This document shows, in pieces, positions 24,106 to 31,162 of a stretch of 37,923 nucleotides of DNA (positions are counted from its first letter, which is position 1; each line of letters starts with the position of its first letter). The stretch is from positions 1 through 37,923 of the forward strand of contig SVHO01000009.1 of assembly GCA_015055725.1 (NCBI GenBank), read 5' to 3'. The notes under the pieces are model-generated. The model was not told the DNA's origin, searched no databases, and saw only the letters and a program-made list of their open reading frames with translations. The DNA is from Clostridiales bacterium. GTDB taxonomy: Bacteria > Bacillota > Clostridia > Christensenellales > Borkfalkiaceae. Made by a program: the position numbers and the translations under genes.

Positions 24106-24950
24106 CCTATTCTTACGGCGAATCTAAGGCGCTTTCCGTTCGCGCGCTTGACGGTGTTTCGCTCGTCGTTGAAGAAGGCGAGTTTTTAGGAATAATCGGG
24201 CATACGGGTAGCGGAAAAACCACTTTCGTTCAACACCTTAACGGACTTATCAAACTCAAAAAAAATTGTGGAAGCATAAAGATAGGCGATTTTGAGTTAG
24301 GGGATAAAAAATGTGATTTTAAAGCGTTGCGCGCTTCTCTCGGCATGGTTTTTCAATATCCCGAATATCAACTTTTTGCTGAAACCGTTTACGACGACGT
24401 TGCGTTCGGTGTAAAAAACTTTATGCCAAATCTTCCCGAACAAACGGTGCGCGAGATGGTAAAGGACGCGCTTTTTACGGTTGGGGTTGATTACGAAAAA
24501 ATTAAAGATAAATCGCCGTTTGAATTATCGGGCGGGCAAAAAAGAAGGGTGGCTATCGCTGGCGTTATCGTCACTAAACCCGAAGTTTTGGTTTTAGACG
24601 AGCCTGTTGCTGGACTTGACCCCGTTGGGAAAAGAGAGTTTATAGCACTTCTTCATAGGCTTAAAAAAGAGTTTGTAAAAACTATTATTCTCGTTTCGCA
24701 CGATATGAACTTGGTTGCCGAAAATTGCACCAAAACGGCAGTGTTTGAGCACGGAAAAATACAGGCGGTTGGAACGCCTGCGCAAATCTTTTCAGATTAT
24801 GAACGCATTAAAAATTTGGGGTTGGATTTACCCGTCACGGCTTTTTTAAATCGTGAATTAGAAAAGGCGGGAAAGGGTGTTCAAAACGATTTAACCGTTG
24901 ACGGCTTTATCGATAGCGTTTGCAAAAAGTTTAGGGGAGGTACGCTATGA
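24081..24950 (+). CDS. ecfA2: ECF transporter energy-coupling ATPase EcfA2
   Basis: 289 residues from an ATG preceded by GAGGA inside ecfA1. Walker A GHTGSGKTT, Q-helix VFQYPEYQLFAETVYDDVAFG, signature LSGGQKRRVAIAGVI, Walker B VLVLDEPVAGLDP, and VSHDMNLVAE. It is the second ATPase of the heterodimer. Its stop overlaps the ecfT start by 4 bases (ATGA). Confidence 0.95.
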   Translation: MRIEVKDLTYSYGESKALSVRALDGVSLVVEEGEFLGIIGHTGSGKTTFVQHLNGLIKLKKNCGSIKIGDFELGDKKCDFKALRASLGMVFQYPEYQLFAETVYDDVAFGVKNFMPNLPEQTVREMVKDALFTVGVDYEKIKDKSPFELSGGQKRRVAIAGVIVTKPEVLVLDEPVAGLDPVGKREFIALLHRLKKEFVKTIILVSHDMNLVAENCTKTAVFEHGKIQAVGTPAQIFSDYERIKNLGLDLPVTAFLNRELEKAGKGVQNDLTVDGFIDSVCKKFRGGTL

Positions 24951-25771
24951 AAGACGTTGCTTTCGGTCAATATTTCCCCACAAAATCGTTCGTGCACAAC
25001 ATGGATGCGCGCGTTAAAATCTTGGGTGTTATCGCATATATAGTCGCCGTTTTTTTGGTTAAGCCTTTCCATTTTGCAGGATTTTTGGCATGCTTTTTGT
25101 TCGTGATTTTAGCAACTGCTTTTTCGCGCGTGCCATTTTTAAAAGTGATGCGAAGTATAAAAGGCATATTGTTTTTTATAATATTATCGGCGGTTTTGCA
25201 ACTGTTTTTTAATACTAAAGGACAAGTTGTGTTTTCTTGGGAATTTATCACTATAACAGACAACGGCTTGCTTAACGCAGGATTTATAATCACAAGGATA
25301 ACGCTTATCGTTTTAGGCGCAAGCCTTTTGACTTTAACTACTTCGCCCGTAGAGATTTCAGATGGAATTGAAAGTTTATTAACACCACTTAAATGGATAA
25401 AATTCCCCGTGCATGAATTTGCGCTTATAATGAGTATTGCGCTTAGGTTTATTCCCACGCTTTTAGATGAAACGGATAGAATTATTAAGGCGCAAAAGGC
25501 AAGGGGTGCGGATTTTGAAAGTGGAAACGTTTTCAAACGCGCAAAAGCATTAATTCCCGTGCTTATACCTTTGTTGATAAGTTCTTTTCGCCGTGCAGAC
25601 GAGTTGTCTTACGCCATGGATGCAAGGTGTTATTCGGCAAGTAAAAACCGAACCAAATATAAAAAAGCAGTTTTGACTTATCGTGACCTTGTTGCAACGA
25701 TTGTCGTTGCGGGTTTAATAACGGGCGTGGTTTTTTTAAATAACGTGTATTTCGTGTTGGCGGTGGTGTAA
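24947..25771 (+). CDS. ecfT: ECF transporter transmembrane protein EcfT
   Basis: 274 residues with about five to six membrane helices. The first conserved segment is FGQYFPTKSFVHNMDARVKIL. The coupling motifs contacting the ATPases are KAQKARGADFESG (first ARG motif) and SYAMDARCYSASKNRTKY (second, here ARC). It links the ATPases to exchangeable S components. Its stop TAA and the truA ATG share one base (TAATG), so translation is coupled. Confidence 0.94.
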   Translation: MKDVAFGQYFPTKSFVHNMDARVKILGVIAYIVAVFLVKPFHFAGFLACFLFVILATAFSRVPFLKVMRSIKGILFFIILSAVLQLFFNTKGQVVFSWEFITITDNGLLNAGFIITRITLIVLGASLLTLTTSPVEISDGIESLLTPLKWIKFPVHEFALIMSIALRFIPTLLDETDRIIKAQKARGADFESGNVFKRAKALIPVLIPLLISSFRRADELSYAMDARCYSASKNRTKYKKAVLTYRDLVATIVVAGLITGVVFLNNVYFVLAVV

Positions 25772-26502
25772 TGAGAGTTAAAATTACCGTCAGTTATGAT
25801 GGAACTACTTATTGTGGTTGGCAGGTTCAACCTAACGGAATAACGGTGCAAGAGTGTGTGGAAAACGCGGTTTTTAACGCCACTGGTGAAAAGGTTAGAG
25901 TCACGGGTAGTGGAAGAACGGATGCTGGAGTTCACGCGCTTTCGCAAGTGGCGCATTTCGATACCAACTGCACTATTCCACCACAAAAGATATATAGAGC
26001 GCTTAACGTTTATTTGCCACCCGATATAAGGGTTATATCAAGCGAGTTGGTAAGCGACGATTTTCACGCTTGCAACAATGCAAAGAAAAAAACTTATAGG
26101 TATTCTTTTTATATAAGCGACGTGGAACAACCACTAAAAGAAAGATATGCCGTTATGATTGAAAAAACGCCTGATTTAACACTTATGAAAGAAAATTCAA
26201 AAAAGTTTGTTGGCGAGCATGATTTTAAGGCGTTTTGTTCGTCGGGGAGCGGTGCAAAAACAACCGTTCGCACTATTTATAGCGTGGACGTGGTGCTTAA
26301 AGAAAAAGATTTGAGCGTGACGGTGACGGGCAACGGGTTTTTATATAATATGGTTAGAATTATGGTTGGAACGCTTGTTGACGTTGGGTGTGGAAAAACC
26401 CCGCCGTCAACGATAGATAAAATGCTTTTATTCGGCGAGCGTTCGCTTGGTGGAAAAACTTTGCCCGCAAGAGGGTTGTGCTTGATGAACGTTGAATATT
26501 AA
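25771..26502 (+). CDS. truA: tRNA pseudouridine(38-40) synthase TruA
   Basis: 243 residues. Catalytic block TGSGRTDAGVHALSQVAHF holds the active-site Asp; other blocks are SYDGTTYCGWQVQPNG, KTYRY, FCSSG and NGFLYNMVRIMVGTLVDVG, ending LPARGLCLMNVEY. It forms pseudouridine in the tRNA anticodon arm. It lies last in the ECF operon, the conserved Firmicutes order, but rplM-rpsI, which usually follow directly, are 3.3 kb away. Confidence 0.96.
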   Translation: MRVKITVSYDGTTYCGWQVQPNGITVQECVENAVFNATGEKVRVTGSGRTDAGVHALSQVAHFDTNCTIPPQKIYRALNVYLPPDIRVISSELVSDDFHACNNAKKKTYRYSFYISDVEQPLKERYAVMIEKTPDLTLMKENSKKFVGEHDFKAFCSSGSGAKTTVRTIYSVDVVLKEKDLSVTVTGNGFLYNMVRIMVGTLVDVGCGKTPPSTIDKMLLFGERSLGGKTLPARGLCLMNVEY

Positions 26503-26507
26503 ATAAC

Positions 26508-26538
26508 AAAAAAAGGACTGCGGTGCAGTCCTTTTTTT
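26508..26538. terminator. Bidirectional terminator between truA and the lipoprotein gene
   Basis: A 14-bp inverted repeat (26508-26521 with 26525-26538) consists of a GGACTGC core flanked by seven A and seven T residues, with loop GGT. It lies between convergent genes. Confidence 0.93.
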
Positions 26539-26548
26539 CTTAAACATA

Positions 26549-28354
26549 TTAAAGAATATATTTTAATCCGCCAAAGCCTAAAGTGCTTTCTGCTGACTTA
26601 GGTGCTGAATAATCTTTTGCGCTAGAAAGGTTATTATTTATAAGCAATTCCAACTCGTTTGTAAGAGTAATATTATAGTCGGTAAATTCTCCACCGATAG
26701 GATTATATTTGATATCGGTTTTAATTGAAACTTCGGTAATTTTTCCGTTTTCAATAATAACTATGAATTCCGCATCCTTAATATTAAGATTGGTATTGAT
26801 ATAATTGTTTACGGGGATTACGCCGTTTGCGGTATTAGAATTTATGATATTTATTATTTTGTTTTGAATATTTGTTGCGCTTTCGTTATTTAAATGTATG
26901 GCGTATGTTGTGGTTGTACCGTCAACGATTTTTTCTATACAGTCAACATCGCTTGCGTTGAACAAGAATGGCGAAACGTTAAAATTAAATTCCGTCTGTT
27001 CGTTGAGCGTTGTGACGGGGGTGTAAACGTTTTCACCTTTTCTTGAAATGTGGTAAACTGTGCCATCTTTAATATTTCCTACGGTATATGTATAAGATTC
27101 TTTGCCGTCTTCTTCGCTATGTGCTTTGAATTTATAAGAGTGATTAAACCAAACGTTTGAGTCTTCAGTATTTTTATACATACGGCCAGTATAACTATCT
27201 ACCGTTGCAAGTTTATTCCAAGCTGGGTCAAATTCGTTGCGAGCGAAAAGGTCAAGAGAATATGCCGTGTCGTCTATAAGCCCAGAAAGTTCGTTGTTTA
27301 TAGAGCCGATAACCGATTGTATTTGAGAATCGTCAACTATAAGCGCGTCGTGATTCGGAATAACGATTTGAGAATTTGCACCTTTTTGAACGTAAGTTAC
27401 AGAAAGAGGAATTTTAGCAGCTTTAATTTCTATGCTTACAAAAAGACCTATTGCAAAATCTTCAAGTTCGCCTTTATTGTTGATGGTGAAATAAAACGGA
27501 ATAGCGGTTGGATTAGTAAATTCTACGTTTTTGAATGCAATAGCTGTTCCAAACTTACTAAAAAGAGAAGTGATTTTTGAAATTTTTGGGTGATTTGCTC
27601 CAAAGTTAAGGGTTGCAGAACATTCAAACTCACCAGAAGGCAAAACTTCAACGTTATTTATTTGTGATGATTGAATTTCATTTACAAGGCTTACAACGGC
27701 TTTATTGATAAAGAAAGAGTCTTCATCTTGAATTCGCAAAACAGAACTCTTTTTAATAGTTCCGTCGTCGTCAGCAGTAAGTTTTATTTTTTGTGAATTT
27801 TTAGTATAGGTATAAGCTGTGCTATCATAAAACAAAGTTCCGTTCGTGGTGCGCTTGAAAGATTCTTCCCCAGTAGTTTTATTGTTTCTATATTGACCAG
27901 TGTAAGAACCAGAAACTCCCTTGCTTAACCCTAAAACTTCAAGGTCACAAGAAAGGGTAAAATTAAAATCATACCCTTCAATGTTCTCTTGCGCTACCGT
28001 TTGTCTTGCGGTATAAACTTGAGCGGGGGTTGGAGTTGTAAAGCTATAAGATTCGGTTTTAGAATAAGAACAGGTTAAGCAAGTGGTTTTTTTAGTTCCT
28101 TTTGCGTCCCTGGTTGCGTAAAGTGTGATTTCTTCTTCGCCCCAAGAGTGGTTTGCTTTGTCTTGTTTTGACGAGCAACCATCAATCGTGCATTGATGAT
28201 AGTGTTCTTTATCGGTTTTTGTCCATTCGGAAGAATAAACGCAATCGTGGGGTGGGGTGCTTGATTGGTCAGGTGTTCCGCAGGCGGTAAACGTAAAAGC
28301 AACTGCGCAGATTAAAAATAGTGTTGTTAATACACTTAAAAGTTTTCTTTTCAT
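26549..28354 (-). CDS. Large secreted lipoprotein with a Cys/His-rich N-terminal module
   Basis: 601 residues. The signal peptide ends with a lipobox (FTAC, then GTPDQSS), so it should be anchored on the outer face of the membrane. Residues about 36-105 are rich in C and H: HDCVYSSEWTKTDKEHYHQC, CSSKQDKANHSW and TCLTCSYSKTES, resembling small repeat modules seen in surface lipoproteins of gut Clostridia (from memory; not checked). The remaining 490 residues are beta-rich and polar, with repeated short YTYT/KDGTVYH-like turns and no domain I can name. AAGGTG precedes the ATG. It may be co-transcribed with the upstream XRE/membrane gene. Confidence 0.8.
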   Translation of the reverse strand: MKRKLLSVLTTLFLICAVAFTFTACGTPDQSSTPPHDCVYSSEWTKTDKEHYHQCTIDGCSSKQDKANHSWGEEEITLYATRDAKGTKKTTCLTCSYSKTESYSFTTPTPAQVYTARQTVAQENIEGYDFNFTLSCDLEVLGLSKGVSGSYTGQYRNNKTTGEESFKRTTNGTLFYDSTAYTYTKNSQKIKLTADDDGTIKKSSVLRIQDEDSFFINKAVVSLVNEIQSSQINNVEVLPSGEFECSATLNFGANHPKISKITSLFSKFGTAIAFKNVEFTNPTAIPFYFTINNKGELEDFAIGLFVSIEIKAAKIPLSVTYVQKGANSQIVIPNHDALIVDDSQIQSVIGSINNELSGLIDDTAYSLDLFARNEFDPAWNKLATVDSYTGRMYKNTEDSNVWFNHSYKFKAHSEEDGKESYTYTVGNIKDGTVYHISRKGENVYTPVTTLNEQTEFNFNVSPFLFNASDVDCIEKIVDGTTTTYAIHLNNESATNIQNKIINIINSNTANGVIPVNNYINTNLNIKDAEFIVIIENGKITEVSIKTDIKYNPIGGEFTDYNITLTNELELLINNNLSSAKDYSAPKSAESTLGFGGLKYIL

Positions 28355-28399
28355 TTTTTCACCTTTAATAATTTTATTTGAAATAGTTTTTATTTATTT

Positions 28400-28894
28400 T
28401 TAGCAAAATTCTTTAATGTTGCTAACTAAAGAGAAGGGGAAGGTTACCACGGAAACGAATAAACTTAGGACCAAGCCGAGCAAGAAGAAGGCAGCTGATA
28501 AAAGACCGCAAATTATCCACAAGGCAAGTTTAACCGTTAATAACCAAATTATTCCGTCAAGGCTTAATTCGAATATGAAGCCGAACGGCCATTTAAATGA
28601 GCGACAGAAGAAAAAGAAGAAAGTTCCTAACGCGCCGTCGGCATCCCAAAACAGTTGAGTTGACATGGTAAACGTTCCAACGGTTATAATAATTGCTCCT
28701 GTGAGAGCCGTGGGGTCAGACGCGCAAGAAATTATGAACAATAAGCCCACTAAAAGTGTTATAACGCCACTCCAAATTAAGCCCTTAAAAAGTTGTGTTT
28801 CTTTTCTGCTGTTTCTTTGGCAAGTTTTAACAAGAGCGCGTTTTTTTCTTCTGTTTTTTTCGTTTCGACAATTTGTTTGTGACACTCTTTGCAA
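28400..28894 (-). CDS. Membrane segment out of frame with the upstream XRE gene (probable frameshifted C-terminus)
   Basis: The open frame could start at a TTG (28894), but this lies inside the XRE gene and has no ribosome binding site; the only other start-type codon is a GTG three codons on. The first 38 residues are basic; then come about four membrane helices (LIWSGVITLLVGLLFIISC; LTGAIIITVGTFTM; TFFFFFCRSFKWPFGFIF; ALWIICGLLSAAFFLLGLVL). XRE proteins with a zinc ribbon and C-terminal membrane helices occur in Clostridia as single proteins, so this is best read as the missing C-terminus of the gene at 28777-29286. Either a one-base change or programmed -1 frameshifting would join them. 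Confidence 0.55.
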   Translation of the reverse strand: MQRVSQTNCRNEKNRRKKRALVKTCQRNSRKETQLFKGLIWSGVITLLVGLLFIISCASDPTALTGAIIITVGTFTMSTQLFWDADGALGTFFFFFCRSFKWPFGFIFELSLDGIIWLLTVKLALWIICGLLSAAFFLLGLVLSLFVSVVTFPFSLVSNIKEFC

Positions 28895-29286
28895 AAAACG
28901 TGTTGACGGGTTGGGTCATTTGTCACCGTTTTGTTTTTGTTGGATGGATTAAAAGAAAGGTTTGTCACGGCGTATTCGCTTGGGCCAACGGGTTTATTAC
29001 ATTTTTCACAATAACCATGTATAACTAATGTTTGCGCGTGCGCGGGGGCGGAAGAGTCGGTTGTTGCTGTTTCGTCTTCCGAATCTTTTTTAGAAAAATC
29101 TAAAAATTGGTCGACAGAAACGCTGAAGAGTTCGCAAAGTTTTTTGATAGAGTCAATATCCGGCTCGCTCAATCCATTTTCCCATTTTGAAACTGCTTGC
29201 GCCGTTACGTTTAGTTTTGCGCCAAGTTCAGCTTGCGTTAAATTGATGCTTTTTCTAAGTTCTGCAATCTTGCTTCCGTAATTCAT
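28777..29286 (-). CDS. XRE-family regulator with zinc ribbon (N-terminal part of a possible membrane-linked protein)
   Basis: 169 residues. Residues 5-60 form an XRE helix-turn-helix (IAELRKSINLTQAELGAKLNVTAQAVSKWENGLSEPDIDSIKKLCELF). After an acidic linker, CEKC (near 93) and CKEC (near 133) form a split zinc ribbon (GYCEKCNKPVGPSEYA; HVFCKECHKQIVE). The tail is a lysine-rich helix that stops just before the hydrophobic region in the -1 frame. The codons GAA AAA AAC at 28848-28840 contain the heptamer A_AAA_AAC in the zero frame, a classic -1 slippery site. An AAGGAG ribosome binding site precedes the ATG. Two palindromes upstream are candidate autoregulatory operators. Confidence 0.85.
   Translation of the reverse strand: MNYGSKIAELRKSINLTQAELGAKLNVTAQAVSKWENGLSEPDIDSIKKLCELFSVSVDQFLDFSKKDSEDETATTDSSAPAHAQTLVIHGYCEKCNKPVGPSEYAVTNLSFNPSNKNKTVTNDPTRQHVFCKECHKQIVETKKTEEKNALLLKLAKETAEKKHNFLRA
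28840..28846 (-). other. A_AAA_AAC heptamer, possible -1 frameshift site
   Basis: On the reverse strand the heptamer is in the correct phase of the XRE gene (…A AAA AAC…), and the -1 frame continues as the membrane segment. No strong downstream stem-loop is seen, so programmed slippage is only a possibility. Confidence 0.35.
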
Positions 29287-29338
29287 TTTTATAATATCTC
29301 CTTGATAAATTTTGTTTGTGAAAGCACTTTACGTTCCT

Positions 29339-29391
29339 ATTATACAAAATTTAACTGAAAGTTGCGCGGTTTTTTGCTCAACTGTTAGTTG
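29339..29391 (-). promoter_or_regulatory. XRE gene promoter region with two AACT-N3-AGTT palindromes
   Basis: TATAAT lies at 29339-29344 on the reverse strand; the -35 is poor. AACT-N3-AGTT occurs at 29353-29363 and again at 29380-29390. Centres are 27 bases apart, on about the same helix face. The first lies in the spacer and the second upstream of the -35, fitting autoregulation by the XRE protein. Confidence 0.6.
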
Positions 29392-29643
29392 AATTTCAAT
29401 AAAAATGGTTGATTTTTAAAAAATTTCTGTAAAAAAACTTAAAATTTATCTTGTTTATAATGGGGCAATATATTTATAAAAGTTGTTTACTTAGTTTTAA
29501 AACATTGTATAACGTGCGCGTGTTAACTTGAAATAAAATAGTTGGAAAGGCGATTTTTAACACAACATATTGTGGTTTGAATTAGATTTTTCAAAAAAAG
29601 GGCAAAAAGTATTAAAAAACGTATAAAAACAAGTGAAAAACGC
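29392..29643. other. AT-rich intergenic stretch without a recognised gene
   Basis: About 250 bases between the XRE promoter and the rplM promoter. The only open frame is about 23 codons (from ATG 29460) and lacks a ribosome binding site. A/T homopolymers dominate; no tRNA or repeat array was seen. Confidence 0.6.
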
Positions 29644-29675
29644 TTGACTTAAATGGCAAAATAATTTAATATAAT
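29644..29675 (+). promoter_or_regulatory. Promoter of rplM-rpsI
   Basis: TTGACT at 29644-29649. The -10 is ambiguous: TAATAT at 29667-29672 gives 17-base spacing, and the better TATAAT at 29670-29675 gives 20. The start would be near 29680, leaving a leader of about 120 bases. Confidence 0.65.
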
Positions 29676-29684
29676 TAGGCGTTT

Positions 29685-29785
29685 ATAAGGAAAAGTTCGT
29701 TTTTTTTCGGGATTAGCCCTCCTGAATTGCCCGTTTCGTGTAAGGGTGACAACTTTTTTATAACATTATTATATTGAAATATCCT
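29685..29785 (+). ncRNA. Candidate ribosomal-protein leader (L13-type) upstream of rplM
   Basis: The untranslated leader contains a conserved-looking GC-rich block (GGGATTAGCCCTCC, then GAATTGCCCG and GTAAGGGTGAC) inside A/T-rich sequence. CGGG (29708-29711) can pair with CCCG (29729-29732), and GCCCT with AGGGT further on. Low-GC Gram-positive rplM genes often carry an autoregulatory L13 leader. The match is by position and structure only, not by a covariance model. Confidence 0.4.
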
Positions 29786-29800
29786 AAGGAGAAACAAACC

Positions 29801-30232
29801 ATGAAAACTTATATGGCTCACGCTGATAACGTTGAAAGAAAATGGTACGTGGTTGATGCTGAAGGCATCGCTTTAGGTAGAGTTGCAAGTAAAGTTGCTG
29901 CAATTCTCCGTGGCAAAAACAAACCCACGTTTACCCCTAACGTTGACACGGGCGATTTCGTTATTATCCTTAACTGCGACAAAGTAGTTTTAACGGGTAA
30001 AAAACTTGAAAAGAAATATTACAGATACCATACCGGTCATATTGGTGGTCTTAAATCTATCCAATACAAAACCCTTATGGCAACCAAGGCGGACGTTGCT
30101 GTTTACGAAGCAGTAAAAGGCATGCTCCCCAAGAACAGTTTAGGTCGTCAAATGCTTACCAAACTTAAAGTTTACAGAGGCGCTGAACATAACCATCAGG
30201 CTCAAAAGCCCGAAACGCTTAAATTGTTTTAA
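29801..30232 (+). CDS. rplM: 50S ribosomal protein L13
   Basis: 143 residues from the ATG at 29801, with AAGGAG 9 bases upstream. Signature blocks are [69 protein letters not shown] and [33 protein letters not shown]. It is an early assembly protein of the large ribosomal subunit. The gene forms an operon with rpsI. Confidence 0.97.
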   Translation: MKTYMAHADNVERKWYVVDAEGIALGRVASKVAAILRGKNKPTFTPNVDTGDFVIILNCDKVVLTGKKLEKKYYRYHTGHIGGLKSIQYKTLMATKADVAVYEAVKGMLPKNSLGRQMLTKLKVYRGAEHNHQAQKPETLKLF

Positions 30233-30244
30233 TGAGGTGTAATT

Positions 30245-30658
30245 ATGGCAAAAGCAACTAGCAAAAAGAAAGTTCAATATTGGGGCACGGGCAGAAGAAA
30301 AAAAGCAATCGCTCGCGTTCGTTTAATTCCCGCTGGTGACGGCACTATCACCATCAACAAAAAGAGTCTTGACGAATATTTTGGTCTTGACACCTTAAAG
30401 TTTATCGTTCGTCAACCTTTAACTCTCGTTGACGCACTCGCTAAGTATGACGTTGTTGTTAACGTTTGCGGTGGCGGTTTCACCGGTCAAGCAGGCGCTA
30501 TCAGACACGGTATTGCACGCGCTCTCTTAGAAGCAGAACCCGAAACGAGAACTGCTCTTAAGAAAGAAGGTTTCTTAACCAGAGATTCAAGAATGAAGGA
30601 AAGAAAGAAATACGGCTTGAAAAAGGCTCGTCGCGCTCCTCAATTCTCAAAGAGATAA
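30245..30658 (+). CDS. rpsI: 30S ribosomal protein S9
   Basis: 137 residues, with AGGTG before the ATG. The family features are [42 protein letters not shown] and [27 protein letters not shown]; the C-terminal KR tail reaches the ribosomal P-site. It is 12 bases after rplM. Confidence 0.97.
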   Translation: MAKATSKKKVQYWGTGRRKKAIARVRLIPAGDGTITINKKSLDEYFGLDTLKFIVRQPLTLVDALAKYDVVVNVCGGGFTGQAGAIRHGIARALLEAEPETRTALKKEGFLTRDSRMKERKKYGLKKARRAPQFSKR

Positions 30659-30684
30659 TTTGCGAAAAGCAGAATTCAAAAATC

Positions 30685-30717
30685 AAAACCACCGATTTTC
30701 GGTGGTTTTATTTTTTT
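30685..30717. terminator. Bidirectional terminator after rpsI
   Basis: An 11-bp stem (30685-30695 with 30699-30709, core CCACCGA/TCGGTGG), loop TTT, then TATTTTTTT. It also serves the convergent small gene. Confidence 0.92.
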
Positions 30718-31009
30718 AGTTTTGTTTTTGCTTTTCTTTTACGCGTTTAATAAATTGGTCGTGCGAGTTCATCACCCCAAGCATAGAAGATTGAAGGGGT
30801 GGTGGAGCATTTGGCGCGGGTTGGTTTTTTACAGGTTGATTTGGCGCGGGTTGGTTTTTAACGTTGCTCGCGTTGTTGTTTAGAAAGGACGATATAAAGT
30901 CTGTTAAAGACGGGTTAGACGCGCTTTCTTGTTGTTGTTTTGTTGCGCTAGACTGATTATAAAAGTTGAAAAACGAATTTAAAAGTTTAAAAATGCCAAA
31001 TTTATCCAT
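30716..31009 (-). CDS. Small protein of unknown function with a QPAPN repeat
   Basis: 97 residues, preceded by a strong GGAGG, so likely a real gene. I do not recognise a family. The N-terminus is amphipathic (DKFGIFKLLNSFFNFYN), the middle is rich in N, Q and S, and residues about 53-72 hold a tandem repeat (KNQPAPNQPV then KNQPAPNAPP). The C-terminus is basic (HDQFIKRVKEKQKQN). No signal peptide or membrane helix is seen. A flexible proline-rich linker with two short terminal helices is the simplest description. Confidence 0.6.
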   Translation of the reverse strand: MDKFGIFKLLNSFFNFYNQSSATKQQQESASNPSLTDFISSFLNNNASNVKNQPAPNQPVKNQPAPNAPPPLQSSMLGVMNSHDQFIKRVKEKQKQN

Positions 31010-31057
31010 TTTAATGCCTCCAAAAACACAAAAAAGAATAAAAAACCCAAAAAAATT

Positions 31058-31087
31058 ATTGCAAAAGTTTGCAATATGAGATATAAT
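31058..31087 (+). promoter_or_regulatory. Promoter with an overlapping palindrome, upstream of the large lipoprotein
   Basis: TTGCAA (31059-31064), 17-base spacer, TATAAT (31082-31087). The -35 lies inside a perfect palindrome ATTGCAAA-AG-TTTGCAAT (31058-31075), a candidate operator. Confidence 0.7.
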
Positions 31088-31162
31088 ATTATCAACTGTA
31101 TAATTATAAATAATTATATTCGGAAACTTTTAAAAAGTTTACTGAATAATTACGGAGATTTT

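Noticed and set aside
28864..28870. Spo0A box (TTCGACA) inside the XRE gene
   Set aside because: A single 7-base match within coding sequence and away from a promoter is expected by chance.
29460..29531. Short open frame of about 23 codons in the gap before rplM
   Set aside because: No ribosome binding site, no recognisable peptide, and A/T-rich composition typical of non-coding DNA.
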